A stretch of 64,000 nucleotides of DNA from Synaphobranchus kaupii (GCA_029718625.1 CM056387.1:35558024-35622023); one strand, 5' to 3'; shown: positions 20,583-36,497, counted from the first letter of the stretch. Notes: a model not told the origin generated them from the sequence alone. Translations and numbers: made by a program.

Positions 20583-20660
20583 GGGTCAAAGGTCAGCATT
20601 GGCCCCGCCCTCTGAGGTATAAAGCCGGCCGTGTTAGGCTGTCAGACATCAGTGCAATGA
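20583..20660 (+). promoter_or_regulatory. Candidate core promoter: DR1 site, GC box, TATA box
   Basis: In order on the + strand there are GGGTCAAAGGTCA (20583-20595, a direct repeat of the nuclear-receptor half-site with 1-bp spacing, as bound by HNF4, RXR or PPAR), GGCCCCGCCC (20601-20610, Sp1-type GC box) and TATAAAG (20618-20624). The pyrimidine-A context TCAGACATCAG, 20-30 bp downstream, suits an initiator. The first ATG (20657) gives only a 15-codon frame, so if this is real it may drive a non-coding or quickly spliced transcript. No downstream exon was identified. The arrangement is seen; the function is inferred. Confidence 0.35.
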
Positions 20661-21850
20661 GCTACGGGTTCGTTTACGTCTCCTGGGACCTTTCTGTCAT
20701 TAGATGACTATTTTAAGCCTCTGATGAGCCCAGCTTGAGCAGATAAAGGAGATGAAGTGATCTTATTAGTGACTTTACAAATGATATGTTTTAGAAGTGC
20801 GTTTGGAACAAGAAGGCAAGGGCCTCATGAATCTAATTAAAAGATAATGTTGCCAGGGATCCCATTCCCTCTCCCTGGTATTCCCCATGTACTAACTTTG
20901 GGAATAAGATTAACTGTACTGTGTGAAATCAATATCAAATGTATTTTAAACATTTAGACCGCTAATCAATTTTAACAGCATTGTTCTTTGTCCCTAACTT
21001 TGAGTAATGGCTTGGATCAAGTATCAGTTTTTTCAGCAATATTTTTCATTAATTTCTGTTTCAGGCAACGCCCCTTATGAGGTTGTGCTAAAAAAACTAA
21101 AACTAAAAAAACAGTGTTATTGAGTGCACAAGAACACTGCAATTCGATTAAATGGAGGCTTTAGTCACGAACTCTTTTCTGTAATACTCAATGAATTATC
21201 CTTCGTAAGAACTCCGTCACATGCAGTACATAACACCTTCATAACAGTACGTTGCTTACATCAATCGCCGCAATTAAGCACACGGTGCGTTGTAGATATT
21301 GACAGAAGCATTTATGAATGTCTATGTAGTGCTTATGAATGTATATGTAGTGCTTATGAAGGCATTAATAGCTCTTATCAAGGATGAATAATATAAAGTA
21401 ATATATAATATAAATGTCACCCCTTTTTTTTTTATAACCCACTGGTGCATTGGTCAAATATGGTAAATCATCCACATTTGTTTATTGGAGAGTCAATCTG
21501 GGCCATAGATTTGCAGAAAGCACTGGGTACCCTTTAGCGGTAGGAAAATGGCGGGCATAGTTGGGATGAATGTCTTCTTGTGTGCAAAGCCTGAGCAATG
21601 ACATTGATCTAGCTTATCAGTAGTATGTTACAGACAGTGCATACCCCAACCCTGTCTGCAGCAGGCAAGAGATGGAGGGGAAAAATGGGCTGATTTATGA
21701 AGTGAGGCAGTGAAGGCTAGCGGTGGACCTTAATTAATCCTGATTGGGGAGCGATGAGGCACCACACCGGCTCTGGGTAAATGGGTAAAAATGTATGTAT
21801 ATTAGGAGCCCTCCCAGAAGGCTTCTTTTGATTCGTTCATTAACTTCTTC
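20661..21850. other. Unique intergenic sequence
   Basis: Mostly AT-rich. TATGAATGT-ATGTAGTGCT is repeated at 21315-21356 (a 24-bp near-duplicate) in a segment resembling a dispersed fish element. No gene recognised; the 87-codon frame at 21124-21387 has no motif. Confidence 0.45.
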
Positions 21851-22412
21851 CTGCAGCATGGTCTGAGTTAGCGTAGCACGCTAAGCGCCGTGCACTTAGC
21901 TCCTGGGCTAAAGACAGGCGCTGCAGCATGGTCTGTGTTAGCGTAGAGCGCTAAGCACCGTGCATTTAGCTCCTGGGCTAAAGACAGGCGCTGCAGCATG
22001 GTCTGTGTTAGCGTAGAGCGCTAAGCACCGTGCATTTAGCTCCTGGGCTAAAGACAGGCGCTGCAGCATGGTCTGTGTTAGCATAGAGCGCTAAGCACCG
22101 TGCATTTAGCTCCTGGGCTAAAGACAGGCGCTGCAGCATGGTCTGTGTTAGCGTAGAGCGCTAAGCGCCGTGCATTTAGCTCCTGGGCTAAAGACAGGCG
22201 CTGCAGTATGGTCTGTGTTAGCGTAGCACGCTAAGCGCCATGCATTTAGCTCCTGGGCTAAAGACAGACTCTGCAGCATGGTCTGTGTTTGCGCAGCGAG
22301 ATAAGTACAGCGCATTTAGCTCCAGGGCTAAAGGCAGGCGCTGCAGCATGGTCTTTGTTAGCGTAGCGTGCTAAGCGCTGTGCATTTAGCTCCAGGGCTA
22401 AAGACAGATGCT
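21851..22412. repeat. 70-bp minisatellite with two stem-loops per unit
   Basis: Eight head-to-tail copies of a 70-bp unit beginning CTGCAGCATGGTCTGTGTTA. Each typical unit has two perfect inverted repeats: TTAGCG-(5)-CGCTAA and TTTAGC-(6)-GCTAAA. The central units are nearly identical. The seventh (22271-22340) is the most diverged and has lost the first stem. Confidence 0.96.
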
Positions 22413-23227
22413 GCTGCCACCAGATGCTGTTCCGTTCAAGTCAGCTGTCCTCCCGCTCACCAAAATTCATCCTAGTGCTAGAACTCCGCCCAAAACCCTA
22501 AAATATGCAAATAATATATATATATATAGGGGGTGGCTGGTGGGATCATAAATAGGGGAGGCTACATTTGTTAAGTGTGTAGTAGGTGGTTGGCAGGGGG
22601 GTGTAGGCTAAGTGAGGGGAGTCCGGGGGGCATGGCCACTCATAGAACATTTTGGCAAAAGTAATCCTTAAATTAGTTCAATATATTCTCAAATCATGTA
22701 TATTTTAACATGTAACCTTCGTTACTTCACAAAAACAAAAAAAAACTGAGCGTCATGATTTGAAGTCACTGATGTGTGGCTAAATGGTGTGGCCAAATGG
22801 TGAAAATATTATCAGAACAACCTTTGCCAAAAGCCATTGTCACAAAAAAATTACAAATGGAGATGTTAAGGGGAGGAGCCAGCAGTTGACTGGATGGAAC
22901 CATTCAGACCATTCAAAACTGAACTGAATAAAATAATGACAAAACAAAAGTACATTACCGAAAAGGTAGGATGCCAAAGAGCAATTCTGGCTGAAAAGAC
23001 ACCTAAAGCTGTTAAATCTCTCCCAGATTAAAGACTTTTAACCATCTGCCTCAAAGCATTACTGCTTTTTTTCCTGTTATTATTCATTTCAAATAAAAAA
23101 AATGTGTGACACTCAGCAATGTTTACAACCGAACAGTCTCTGTGTACATCTGCACAGAGTGGTGCATTATGGGGAAGGGGGGGTAGTTTAAGGGGGGGTA
23201 TTCCAAGGGCCCTGATAGAGGGGGCCT
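22413..23227. other. Unique intergenic sequence
   Basis: Contains (TA)7 near 22513-22528. G-rich stretches lie at 22530-22640. No recognisable gene. Confidence 0.45.
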
Positions 23228-23330
23228 CACAGTAATTGTGCAGGGATGGGGGGGGGGGGGGGGGCCTGGTGTGGTGGGGCCCAATGTGAGACCTTTTCAT
23301 GGGGCCCACTATACCTGGCGGTTCCCCTGC
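23228..23330 (+). repeat. Interspersed repeat shared with 7095-7200
   Basis: Contains CTCACAGTAATTGTGCAGGG, a G17 run (23248-23264), then GGTGTGGTGGGGCCC and TGTGAGACCTTTTCATGGGG. It matches the reverse complement of 7095-7200. The G17 run is an expansion not present in the other copy. Confidence 0.6.
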
Positions 23331-23957
23331 CTGCTCATGCTCGGACATCCGTGGAAGGAGGTTTGATGATGTGACCGAGCGCCGACAGACAGGGAGATGC
23401 TACTGAAGTGGTTCCGACATCAACTGCTCACGTGCAGCTTCAAAGATTAGGCCGTGTACTTGAAGGACTGCTTCCAGGGGCCAGAGAATAAGTTACTGCC
23501 ATTATTTTTAATAGCTGGGGATGTTGTTTTACTGTGAATCTACAATGTGAGTTTGCTTCACATCCGTATATTTTGAGGTCCCTTAGCATTACAACTCCCA
23601 AATCTCTTCAGTCCAAATGAAACTGCTATCTATGGTCAGAGCTGGTATATTATTCTGTGTAGCATAACTTTCAATCCATACAGGAGAAATACAGTATGAG
23701 GACATTCCTGGATACCCTTCCAAAATATTACTCAAACGGGAATGAAGTTGCATAAGATGCATTTCTTAAGATGCATTTTACCAGGATGAAAATAAAAAAA
23801 GCAGATATGGTTTAAAATGAAGTTTCCCTTCAAAGGCGCAACAAAACAAAATGGCCATCCTTACATTCCCTTATGATATACGTAACTCAAGAAGTTAAGA
23901 ATGTGAATTGTCCCTGCATTAACAGAATAAATATAAATAAATAAAAACCCTGATATA
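23331..23957. other. Unique intergenic sequence
   Basis: No recognisable gene, RNA or repeat. Confidence 0.5.
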
Positions 23958-24483
23958 CACTGCCTGGCCAAAAAAAAATGTTGCCGTTGCACCCGTCATG
24001 CATAGTGCCCACTGTACAAGCCTCTGGAGGCAGTGTTATGATCTGGGGTTGCTTCAATTGGTCAAGTCTAGGCTCAGCAATGTTATGCAGCAATTAAATG
24101 AAGTCAGCTGAGTACCTGAATGTACTGAATGACCAGGTTATCCCATCAATGGGCATATTCCAGGACGACAATGCCAAGATTCATCGGGCTCAAATTGTGA
24201 AAGAGTGGTTCAGGGAGCATGAGGAATCATTCTCACACATCAATTGGCCACCAGAGTTCTGACCTTAACCCCATCCCAAGTCTTTGGGATGTGCTGGAGA
24301 AGACTTTATGGAGTGGTTCGACTCTCCCGTCATCAATACAAGATCTCGGCCAAAAATGAATGCAACTCTGGACGGAAATAAATGTTGGGACGTTGGATAA
24401 GGTTGTCAAAACAATGCCACAACAAATGTGCGCCGTAATCAAAGCTAAAGGCGGTCCAACTAAATATTACTGTGTGCGACTTG
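23958..24483 (+). mobile_element. Internally deleted, right-end-truncated Tc1 element
   Basis: Same family as 11452-11920, in the opposite orientation. A left TA (23956-23957) precedes CACTGCCTGGCCAAAAAAAA. A short segment then leads into transposase sequence (MIWGCFNWSSLGSA-like, then a [20 protein letters not shown] segment and WPPE). A frameshift and stops follow near the LNPI-LW region, and C-terminal AVIKAKGGPTKY ends the coding part. The right terminal repeat is missing after TGTGTGCGAC, so this copy cannot move. It keeps about 70 bp more 5' transposase sequence than the other copy. Confidence 0.9.
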
Positions 24484-25051
24484 AAAAATAGGTTGAAATG
24501 TTTTAAAGGCTTGTTCTGTTTTGGGTTCTCCAAACGCTGAGTGCATCAGGAACACTTTATACAGCAAAAGTGCATCTTATCCATTTCAAACTCATAAAAA
24601 GTCAGTGAAATTAACATTGAAGATTTTACTGTGGCCCCTATTCTTTATAGACCCAGGAAAATATAATTTCCTCGTCACAGGGTTAGGATTCCCCGTTCTC
24701 CACAGCGCCCAGCATGCACCCTCTAAAACTGCTATGGAAACAGGTTTTTTAAAAAGACAATAATTACATCGAAGAATATAACCGTGTTACCTGAACCGCT
24801 GTAATATTGCATCACTGCCTGAAATACCAGGTTCACCTCAAAGTATTACTTTTCACAACTTACAGGACACTTAAAGAGGTTTGCTCGAGCACACCTACAA
24901 GAACTTCGAATCCTCTTCAACTCCTTTCTAGATGATTGGGCTTTACTTCCAAAAACTGCAATAAAATAAAAAATAAAATAAAATAAAATAAAATAAAATG
25001 AAGAGCAAGCTGTAAAGACGGTAGCTTCAGGGTCCCAGACTGAGGCAGGAG
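24484..25051. other. Unique sequence with an (AAAAT)n microsatellite at 24961-24999
   Basis: The AAAAT pentamer is repeated about eight times at 24961-24999. The remainder shows nothing recognisable. Confidence 0.6.
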
Positions 25052-25145
25052 GGTGTAAAGCAGGGACAATCAAATCTGGCCCCGAGGCCCGTGGTACTGC
25101 TGGTTCTTCTCAGTCCTCCCCATTTAATCCGGGACTGATTTAGAC
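25052..25145 (+). mobile_element. Left half of a second MITE family, interrupted by the next element
   Basis: AGCAGGGACAATCAAATCTG, GCCCCGAGG, CTGCTGGTT and GGGACTGATTTAGACCTGGG follow the order of a teleost MITE in which the same words recur inverted at the other end. Here the sequence runs directly into the TIR of the element at 25146, and the expected right half is not seen beyond it. This suggests a nested insertion with later loss or divergence. Confidence 0.45.
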
Positions 25146-26584
25146 CTGGGCTGTGTCCAAATATGACCCGTTCCCTGTCCACTGTCCACTCAGACCCCTG
25201 TTCCCTGTCCACTGTCCACTCAGACCCCTGTTCCCTGTCCCCTGTCCACTCAGACCCCTGTTCCCTGTCCCCTATCCACTCAGACCCCTGTCTACTATGT
25301 GCCCTGTCCACTGTCCACTCAGACCCCTGTTCCCTGTCCCCTGTCCACTCAGACCCCTGTTCCCTGTCCCCTGTCCACTCAGACCCCTGTCTACTATGTG
25401 CCCTGTCCCGTCCACACAGACCCCTGTCTACTATGTGCCCTGTCCCCTGTCCACACAGACCCCTGTCTACTATGTGCCCTGTTCCCTGTCCACTCAGACC
25501 ACTGTCTACTATGTGCCCTGTTCCCTGTCCACTTAGACCCCTGTTCCCTGTCCACTGTCCACTCAGACCCCTGTTCCCTGTCCCCTGTCCACTCAGACCC
25601 CTGTTCCCTGTCCCCTGTCCACTCAGACCCCTGTCTACTATGTGCCCTGTCCACTGTCCACTCAGACCCCTGTTCCCTGTCCCCTGTCCACTCAGACCCC
25701 TGTTCCCTGTCCCCTGTCCACTCAGACCCCTGTCTACTATGTGCCCTGTCCCGTCCACACAGACCCCTGTCTACTATGTGCCCTGTCCCCTGTCCACACA
25801 GACCCCTGTCTACTATGTGCCCTGTTCCCTGTCCACTCAGACCACTGTCTACTATGTGCCCTGTTCCCTGTCCACTCAGACCCCTGTCTATTATGTGCCC
25901 TGTCCACACAGACCCCTGTCTACTATGTGCCCAGTCCCCTGTCCACTCAGACCCCTGTCTACTATGTGGCCTGTTCCCTGTCCACTCAGACCCCTGTCTA
26001 CTATGCGCCCTGTTCCCTGTCCACTCAGACCCCTGTCTACTATGTGCCCTGTTCCCTGTCCACTCAGACCCCTGTCTACTATGTGCCCTGTCCACTGTCC
26101 ACTCAGACCCGTCTATGTGCCCTCTCCCCTCACTTTGCACGCAGAAAACCCGCAAAACTCTTTCCAAACTAGTGAGGAATTTTTTTTTATTTTTTATTGA
26201 GAATATCAATCAGTTAACATGTGACGATTGTTACAAAGTGTAGATTATGAATGAAGATAGAATTAACAAAACAAAAAAAAGAAAAGAGTAGCCTAGTTCG
26301 TAATATGAACCGATCTTGGACCATACATATGCATAGATGCTTTATGTCTTTTACGTTTTTACTTCCGGGTTACTTACTGAAAATTGTCGGATGAGTGCAC
26401 CGTTCTGCAGATGAGTGTGCTCCTGAATTCCCTCAACAAAACCCCGGAAATAAGGGGTTCATCCTGGTATTAGAAGTGCCCCCATTTGTGAGAAAAAGTC
26501 GCCCACTCAAAAGCTTTTTGACTTAGTGGACTCAAATATGCGCCCTCAAAAGGGTGTAGGGGTCGTACTCGGACACAGCCCTGG
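25146..26584. mobile_element. hAT-like MITE (copy A) containing an expanded minisatellite
   Basis: The ends CTGGGCTGTGTCC (25146-25158) and GGACACAGCCCTGG (26571-26584) are inverted. The right 230 bp align with the right part of copy B (42748-43443), for example AACCCCGGAA, TCATCCTGGT and TCGCCCACTCA. The interior is largely replaced by a minisatellite (25165-26118). Copies B and C are about 696 and 253 bp long; this one is 1,439 bp because of the array. Confidence 0.75.
25165..26118. repeat. Variable-unit minisatellite with a 343-bp higher-order duplication
   Basis: Built from short modules: CCCCTGTCCACTCAGACC, CTGTTCCCTGTCC and CTGTCTACTATGTGCC. Modules of about 28 and 36-39 bp combine into a larger unit. 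The block 25199-25541 is repeated almost perfectly at 25542-25884 (offset 343 bp; only about two differences noted). The modules resemble the subterminal sequence of MITE copy B (GCCCTGTCTTCTGCGCCCTG), so the array probably grew from the MITE itself. The 176-345-codon frames on both strands are proline-rich repeat translations and are not genes. Confidence 0.95.
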
Positions 26585-26885
26585 TCTAAGGTGAGTTGAA
26601 CCTTTGTATATAAAGGACATTAATCAATCAAACAACTGTCAGGCAGGAAAGAGCTTTGATAAGTCAGTTTGTCATGCCTTGCCAAGGTCTATATCTACAG
26701 TATATGTGCAAAACGTTCGCGTTAAACCACTCTACAACACCTTTTTGTTTCTCATACACACCTGTGATAAGGCTTCATGCTAATAAAGTAGATTTTCAAC
26801 ATATGGTGTTTATGTATTTATTTATTTTAGATAGTACTCCCAACTGTGACCTGATGTCCTTAAATCTTCATTCTGAATTCAAGAA
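26585..26885. other. Unique sequence
   Basis: AT-rich, nothing recognised. Confidence 0.5.
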
Positions 26886-27235
26886 CCCTCAGCTTGCCTC
26901 TTCCTGCGCTGGTATTAGAGACAGGCAGGACGGGATTGTGGGTAGAATTAATAAGGCCCACTCCACGCTGGTATCTCCACCTCTCTCATGTTCTGTTACT
27001 TTAAGAGGCTCCCGTCTCGGCTGTGTCACGGAGGCGGTGTCTGGCGGCCCAGAAAGATCCGGAGATGCCGCGTCCACACCCGCCGCCGTGTCATATCGCC
27101 TTCAAATATGACTTATTAAAATGAAATTACTCCGTCTCCTGACCCATGGCAAACAGCATGAGCCGCAATTTGTCTAGCAGTTGAGCTGTGAATAAAATCT
27201 GATTGGCAATAATTTAACTTTATAGTTGCTATATT
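26886..27235. promoter_or_regulatory. Candidate conserved non-coding element
   Basis: Complex sequence lacking repeats. The GC-rich left half (26990-27100) runs into a TAAT-containing right half with GCAAACAGCATGAGCCGC, ATCTGATTGGC (CCAAT-like) and AATAATTTAAC. A 151-codon + frame spans part of it but has no family signature. Called on appearance only. Confidence 0.25.
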
Positions 27236-27299
27236 CTCCCTCTCTCCTTCCGTCTGCTGATGCCCTGGTGAAATATAGCCCCTCCTACCCCACCCCCCC

Positions 27300-28025
27300 A
27301 AGCAGACAGAGATGGCGGCGGCGGTGGGGTGATGGGTTGAAGTTTGGATGGAAGAGGGGTGTGTGGATGGGTAAGTGGGGACTGAATGGGCGGTGGTGGT
27401 GGAGGTGGGGTGTTGGGTTGAGATTTGGATGGAACAGGGGTGTGTGGATGGGTAAGTGGGGACTGAATAGGCTGTGGTGGTGGAGGTGGGGTGTTGGGTT
27501 GAGGTTTGGATGGAACAGGGGTGTGTGGATGGGTAAGTGGGGACTGAATGGGCGGTGGTGGTTGACGTGGGGTGTTGGGTTGAGGTTTGGATGGAACAGG
27601 GGTGTGTGGATGGGTAAGTGGGGACTGAATGGGTGGTGGTGGAGGTGGGGTGTTGGGTTGAGGTTTGGATGGAACAGGGGTGTGTGGATGGGTAAGTGGG
27701 GACTGAATGGGCGGTGGTGGTTGAGGTGGGGTGTTGGGTTGAGGTTTGGATGGAACAGGGGTGTGTGTATGGGTAAGCGGGGACTGAATTGGCAGGGATG
27801 GTGGAGGTGGGGTGTTGGGTTGAGGTTTGGAAGGAACAGGGGTGTGTGTATGGTTAAGTGGGGACTGAATGGGTGGTGGTGGTGGAGGTGGGGTGTTGGG
27901 TTGAGGTTTGGATGGAAGTGGGGTGTGTGGATGGGTAAGTGGGGACTGAATGGGCGGTGGTGGTGGAGGTGGGGTGTTGGGTTGAAGTTTGGATGGAAGT
28001 GGGGTGTGTGGATGGGTTCAGCGGG
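27300..28025. repeat. 81-bp G-rich minisatellite
   Basis: About nine copies of a unit of roughly 75-84 bp. It has GGAGGTGGGGTGTTGGGTTG, GGATGG, CAGGGGTGTGTGGATGGGTA and GTGGGGACTGAATGGGCGGT. The + strand has many closely spaced GG, GGG and GGGG runs per unit, so repeated G-quadruplex formation is plausible. Since 81 is a multiple of 3, an open frame of Trp/Gly-rich repeats runs through it; it continues into the following simple repeat and is an artefact. Confidence 0.96.
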
Positions 28026-28080
28026 GCCTTCGGGCCTTCAGGCTGTATTAATGGTGGGAAAGCCCATGAACCAGGACCGT

Positions 28081-28439
<359 letters not shown>

Positions 28440-30423
28440 CGTGCATTTTCTTTCATTTTTTTCAACAAGCACAAAGTCTGTTTGTGGAGATCGGTCCTCT
28501 TAAATGGTTCGCAACAACAACACAACAGCAACAGCAGCAAAAGCTATTTTAAAGTAAGGAGGAAGGAAGAAGCAAGACTTGGACTGTGGCAGCAAAGTGA
28601 AATGTGAATTAATTCTGCCGACTTTCTGGAAAAGCAACGTCTGACATGAAGGGACACCCCTCACAGAGCTTCCTGGTTTTCCATTTGGAGAGGCTTATCC
28701 AGATGCTACAGAGGCGTTCTTGGAGGGGTGTTTTTTTTACCGGAGATGTTTTCTGCGGTCATGCTTTCTGCTCTTAGGCCAAAGCGCCTCCCAAACACGT
28801 CTTAAGATTCCTCCAGTCTAATGGCTGTGCCTCTCAATGTGCTATAGGCCACAATCTGCAGGAGGGCTTTCAATGGAATGAAAGAAGAGAAAAAAGGTAC
28901 TTAAAAAGAGAGAGAGGGGGGTGGGAGAAAAGGGGAGGAGAGAGAAGGATAGAGAGGCAAAAGAAAGAAAAATTCAGCGAGCAGTGGAACTCCGGACAGG
29001 TTGATGTAGCTTCTGCAATGAAAGTCTCGTAAAAAGCACTATCCTAAGGCTTTAAGGAGATATTCCATCTCTCCCCACCAACAGCCAAACCTAAAATCAC
29101 CCACTCAGTCATAGTCAGACCCCCTTCTAATACATACACCACAAAAGGAATAAAGGCCATTTTGACTAGCTGGACATCATCATGTGTTTGAAATATTTTA
29201 GACAGGTTATATATTCTGCATTGTGATTGGCCGATATACTGAGTGCCGATATACAGTATAACATCACTCTGACCTCATCACCGGCCAGGATCACTCCTCT
29301 TTGTTTCTAACTGATACATTGTTGGAAAATAAATATATATTTTTTTTAATGGAATTCTGAAAGAACTATATTTCTTGGTGGAGACAAATAAACTAAAAAA
29401 ATCATAATCTGTTGTCTCAATCTTTACCAGGATAGTAATGATTTAATCTAATTAGGGTTCCTCACCAAACAATCAGTCACAACACACAACACCATCATTT
29501 CACAACAGTCATTTAATGATGCAGTGTGATGAAAAGTATATGTTCTGAGAATGCTGATGTTCTGAGAACACTGCAGACGATGACAGCTTTACTATAGACC
29601 CATTTCTTGTTTGTAAACAAAAGAGGATGCGCACGCAACCCTGGGGCATAAAGTGTATCACCTTGGCAGGCTATCATAATGCGGTGGACTTGATCATCAA
29701 TGATTTAACGGTCTAATTTTGTTTCTGGTTCTTTTATTTCACTTTCATCTTGGCACAGCGATACAAATTATAGCTAGCGTTAGTCTTATTACAACTTTTC
29801 TGTAACTTTTTTTGTTGTAGCCTAACGTTAACTTAAGATAGCATATTTAGCTATAGCTTATTTACCTTATAAATGAGTGCAAGTTAACCGTCTTTACTGT
29901 CAATGTTTGACAGTGACAAGTTAACTTATTTTTTAATGTTAAGTCCAATTCAATAACTTGGACATATAGGATACACCACATTCACAATCTAACGTCAACA
30001 CCGACAGTACATTTGAGGCAAGAAATGACGATACATTATCATCGCTGAAATATTTGCATAACCAGCCCTGGTGCAGGTCCAGTTGTGACCCCGCACATCG
30101 ATGGGAAACAGGAAACAGCAGGGTCTGAAAACACGGACGGTTTGTAAATCACGCAGTAAGCCAGCGGGTCCTGCATTAATAAGTACAATAACTTGTCCTT
30201 GGCTAGAAAGCATTTTTTATTTTTATTTTTTTTCATACCCTCAAGACTGGCCAACATCAACAACCCCAACCGCCTCACCCCATACATTGAAATCCAATTT
30301 GCAGCTTTATGAAAGTTTAATAAATGATAAATAAATGTGATAAAGGCACTATGCAAATGGAACACGATTTTATAAACTAGGTGGACGCAGTCTTCAGAAT
30401 TCTAAAATATTAATGACAGGAGT
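28440..30423. other. Unique intergenic sequence, about 2 kb
   Basis: A purine-rich stretch at 28880-28980; otherwise unique, AT-rich from 29100. Small frames at 29995-30365 have no motif. No RNA gene seen. Confidence 0.45.
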
Positions 30424-30542
30424 GCACACACACACACACACACGCTATATATATATATAATATAACATAAAAAAGGTAAGTTGTATGGAACAGGCACAGC
30501 CCCAGAGGAGGGCACACACGCACGCACGCACGCACTCGCCCA

Positions 30543-30582
<40 letters not shown>

Positions 30583-30660
30583 CTCGCGCACACACGCATA
30601 TATAATATAACATAAAAAAGGTAAGTTCTATGGCACAGGCACAGCCCCAGAGGAAATCGT
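30424..30660. repeat. Diverged direct duplication framing (CA)n and (GCAC)n
   Basis: A module (CA-rich run, TATATAATATAACATAAAAA, AGGTAAGTT, TATGG, CAGGCACAGCCCCAGAGGA) occurs at 30424-30512 and again at 30588-30653. Between the modules lies (GCAC)n, 30513-30590. One module was duplicated together with its microsatellite. Confidence 0.85.
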
Positions 30661-30844
30661 TCAGATGTCATTTACTTTACTGTTCCCCCTTATCTTATTC
30701 TATTTCTCCCACTTCACTGTTCTCATATCTTTTCATGATGTTTGCTGTCGTTGGCAGTGGCCTGAGTGTCCGACCGTGCTGCTCAAATATTGATTTCTGC
30801 TCTCCATTTTTTATAGGGCTGCCACAGAAAGCTTCTGTGTCTAC

Positions 30845-31000
30845 ACCCCCCCCCCCCTCTCTGTCTTTCGCTCTCTCCCCCTCTGTCGCTCTCTCCGTTT
30901 CTCTGTCCCTCTCTCTGTCTCTCTCTCCCCTTCCCTCTGTCTCTCTCTCCCCTTCCCTCTGTCTCTCTCTCCCCTTCCCTCTGTCTCTCTCTCCCCTTCC
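30845..31000. repeat. CT-rich low-complexity tract entering the gap
   Basis: Begins with C14 (30846-30859). It becomes a tandem repeat of a 24-bp unit, TCTGTCTCTCTCTCCCCTTC, extending to the edge of the unknown bases. The repeat probably continues into the gap. Confidence 0.9.
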
Positions 31001-31500
31001 NNNNNNNNNNNNNNNNNNNNNNNNNNNNNNNNNNNNNNNNNNNNNNNNNNNNNNNNNNNNNNNNNNNNNNNNNNNNNNNNNNNNNNNNNNNNNNNNNNNN
31101 NNNNNNNNNNNNNNNNNNNNNNNNNNNNNNNNNNNNNNNNNNNNNNNNNNNNNNNNNNNNNNNNNNNNNNNNNNNNNNNNNNNNNNNNNNNNNNNNNNNN
31201 NNNNNNNNNNNNNNNNNNNNNNNNNNNNNNNNNNNNNNNNNNNNNNNNNNNNNNNNNNNNNNNNNNNNNNNNNNNNNNNNNNNNNNNNNNNNNNNNNNNN
31301 NNNNNNNNNNNNNNNNNNNNNNNNNNNNNNNNNNNNNNNNNNNNNNNNNNNNNNNNNNNNNNNNNNNNNNNNNNNNNNNNNNNNNNNNNNNNNNNNNNNN
31401 NNNNNNNNNNNNNNNNNNNNNNNNNNNNNNNNNNNNNNNNNNNNNNNNNNNNNNNNNNNNNNNNNNNNNNNNNNNNNNNNNNNNNNNNNNNNNNNNNNNN
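31001..31500. other. Assembly gap (500 N)
   Basis: Exactly 500 unknown bases, a round size that suggests a placeholder. The left flank is a 24-bp CT repeat, which probably caused the break. Frames reported across it are meaningless. Confidence 0.99.
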
Positions 31501-36269
<4,769 letters not shown>

Positions 36270-36497
36270 TTATAGTTTATAATAGTACTTAGAATAGAAT
36301 TGTAGTATAGCTGATTTACCCACAGCTTACTGTGAACTACATTCAATGTTCATTACTAGGGATAGCTGCTACATTATGGGATGGATGTGCTTTGTTACTT
36401 GTTCTGTAGTGACTTCGATGACCTTTCCGTATGCACTTATTGTATGTCGCTTTGGATAAAAGTGTCTGCTAAATGACTGTAATGTAATGTAATGTAG
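36270..36497 (+). mobile_element. LINE 3' end, same family as 11974-12733
   Basis: Aligns with the reverse complement of 11985-12240 over about 225 bp (CCCACAGCTTACTGTGAACT, GGGATAGCTGCTACATTATG, CGCTTTGGATAAAAGTGTCT). It ends in (AATGT)n at 36479-36496. Only the 3' untranslated end is present, so this copy is severely 5'-truncated. Confidence 0.88.

Noticed and set aside
25027..26243. Proline-rich and WTGDREQGSE-type frames of 127-345 codons on both strands
   Set aside because: Several frames of the same tandem array are open at once, and repeat length variants shift the frame; this is repeat translation.
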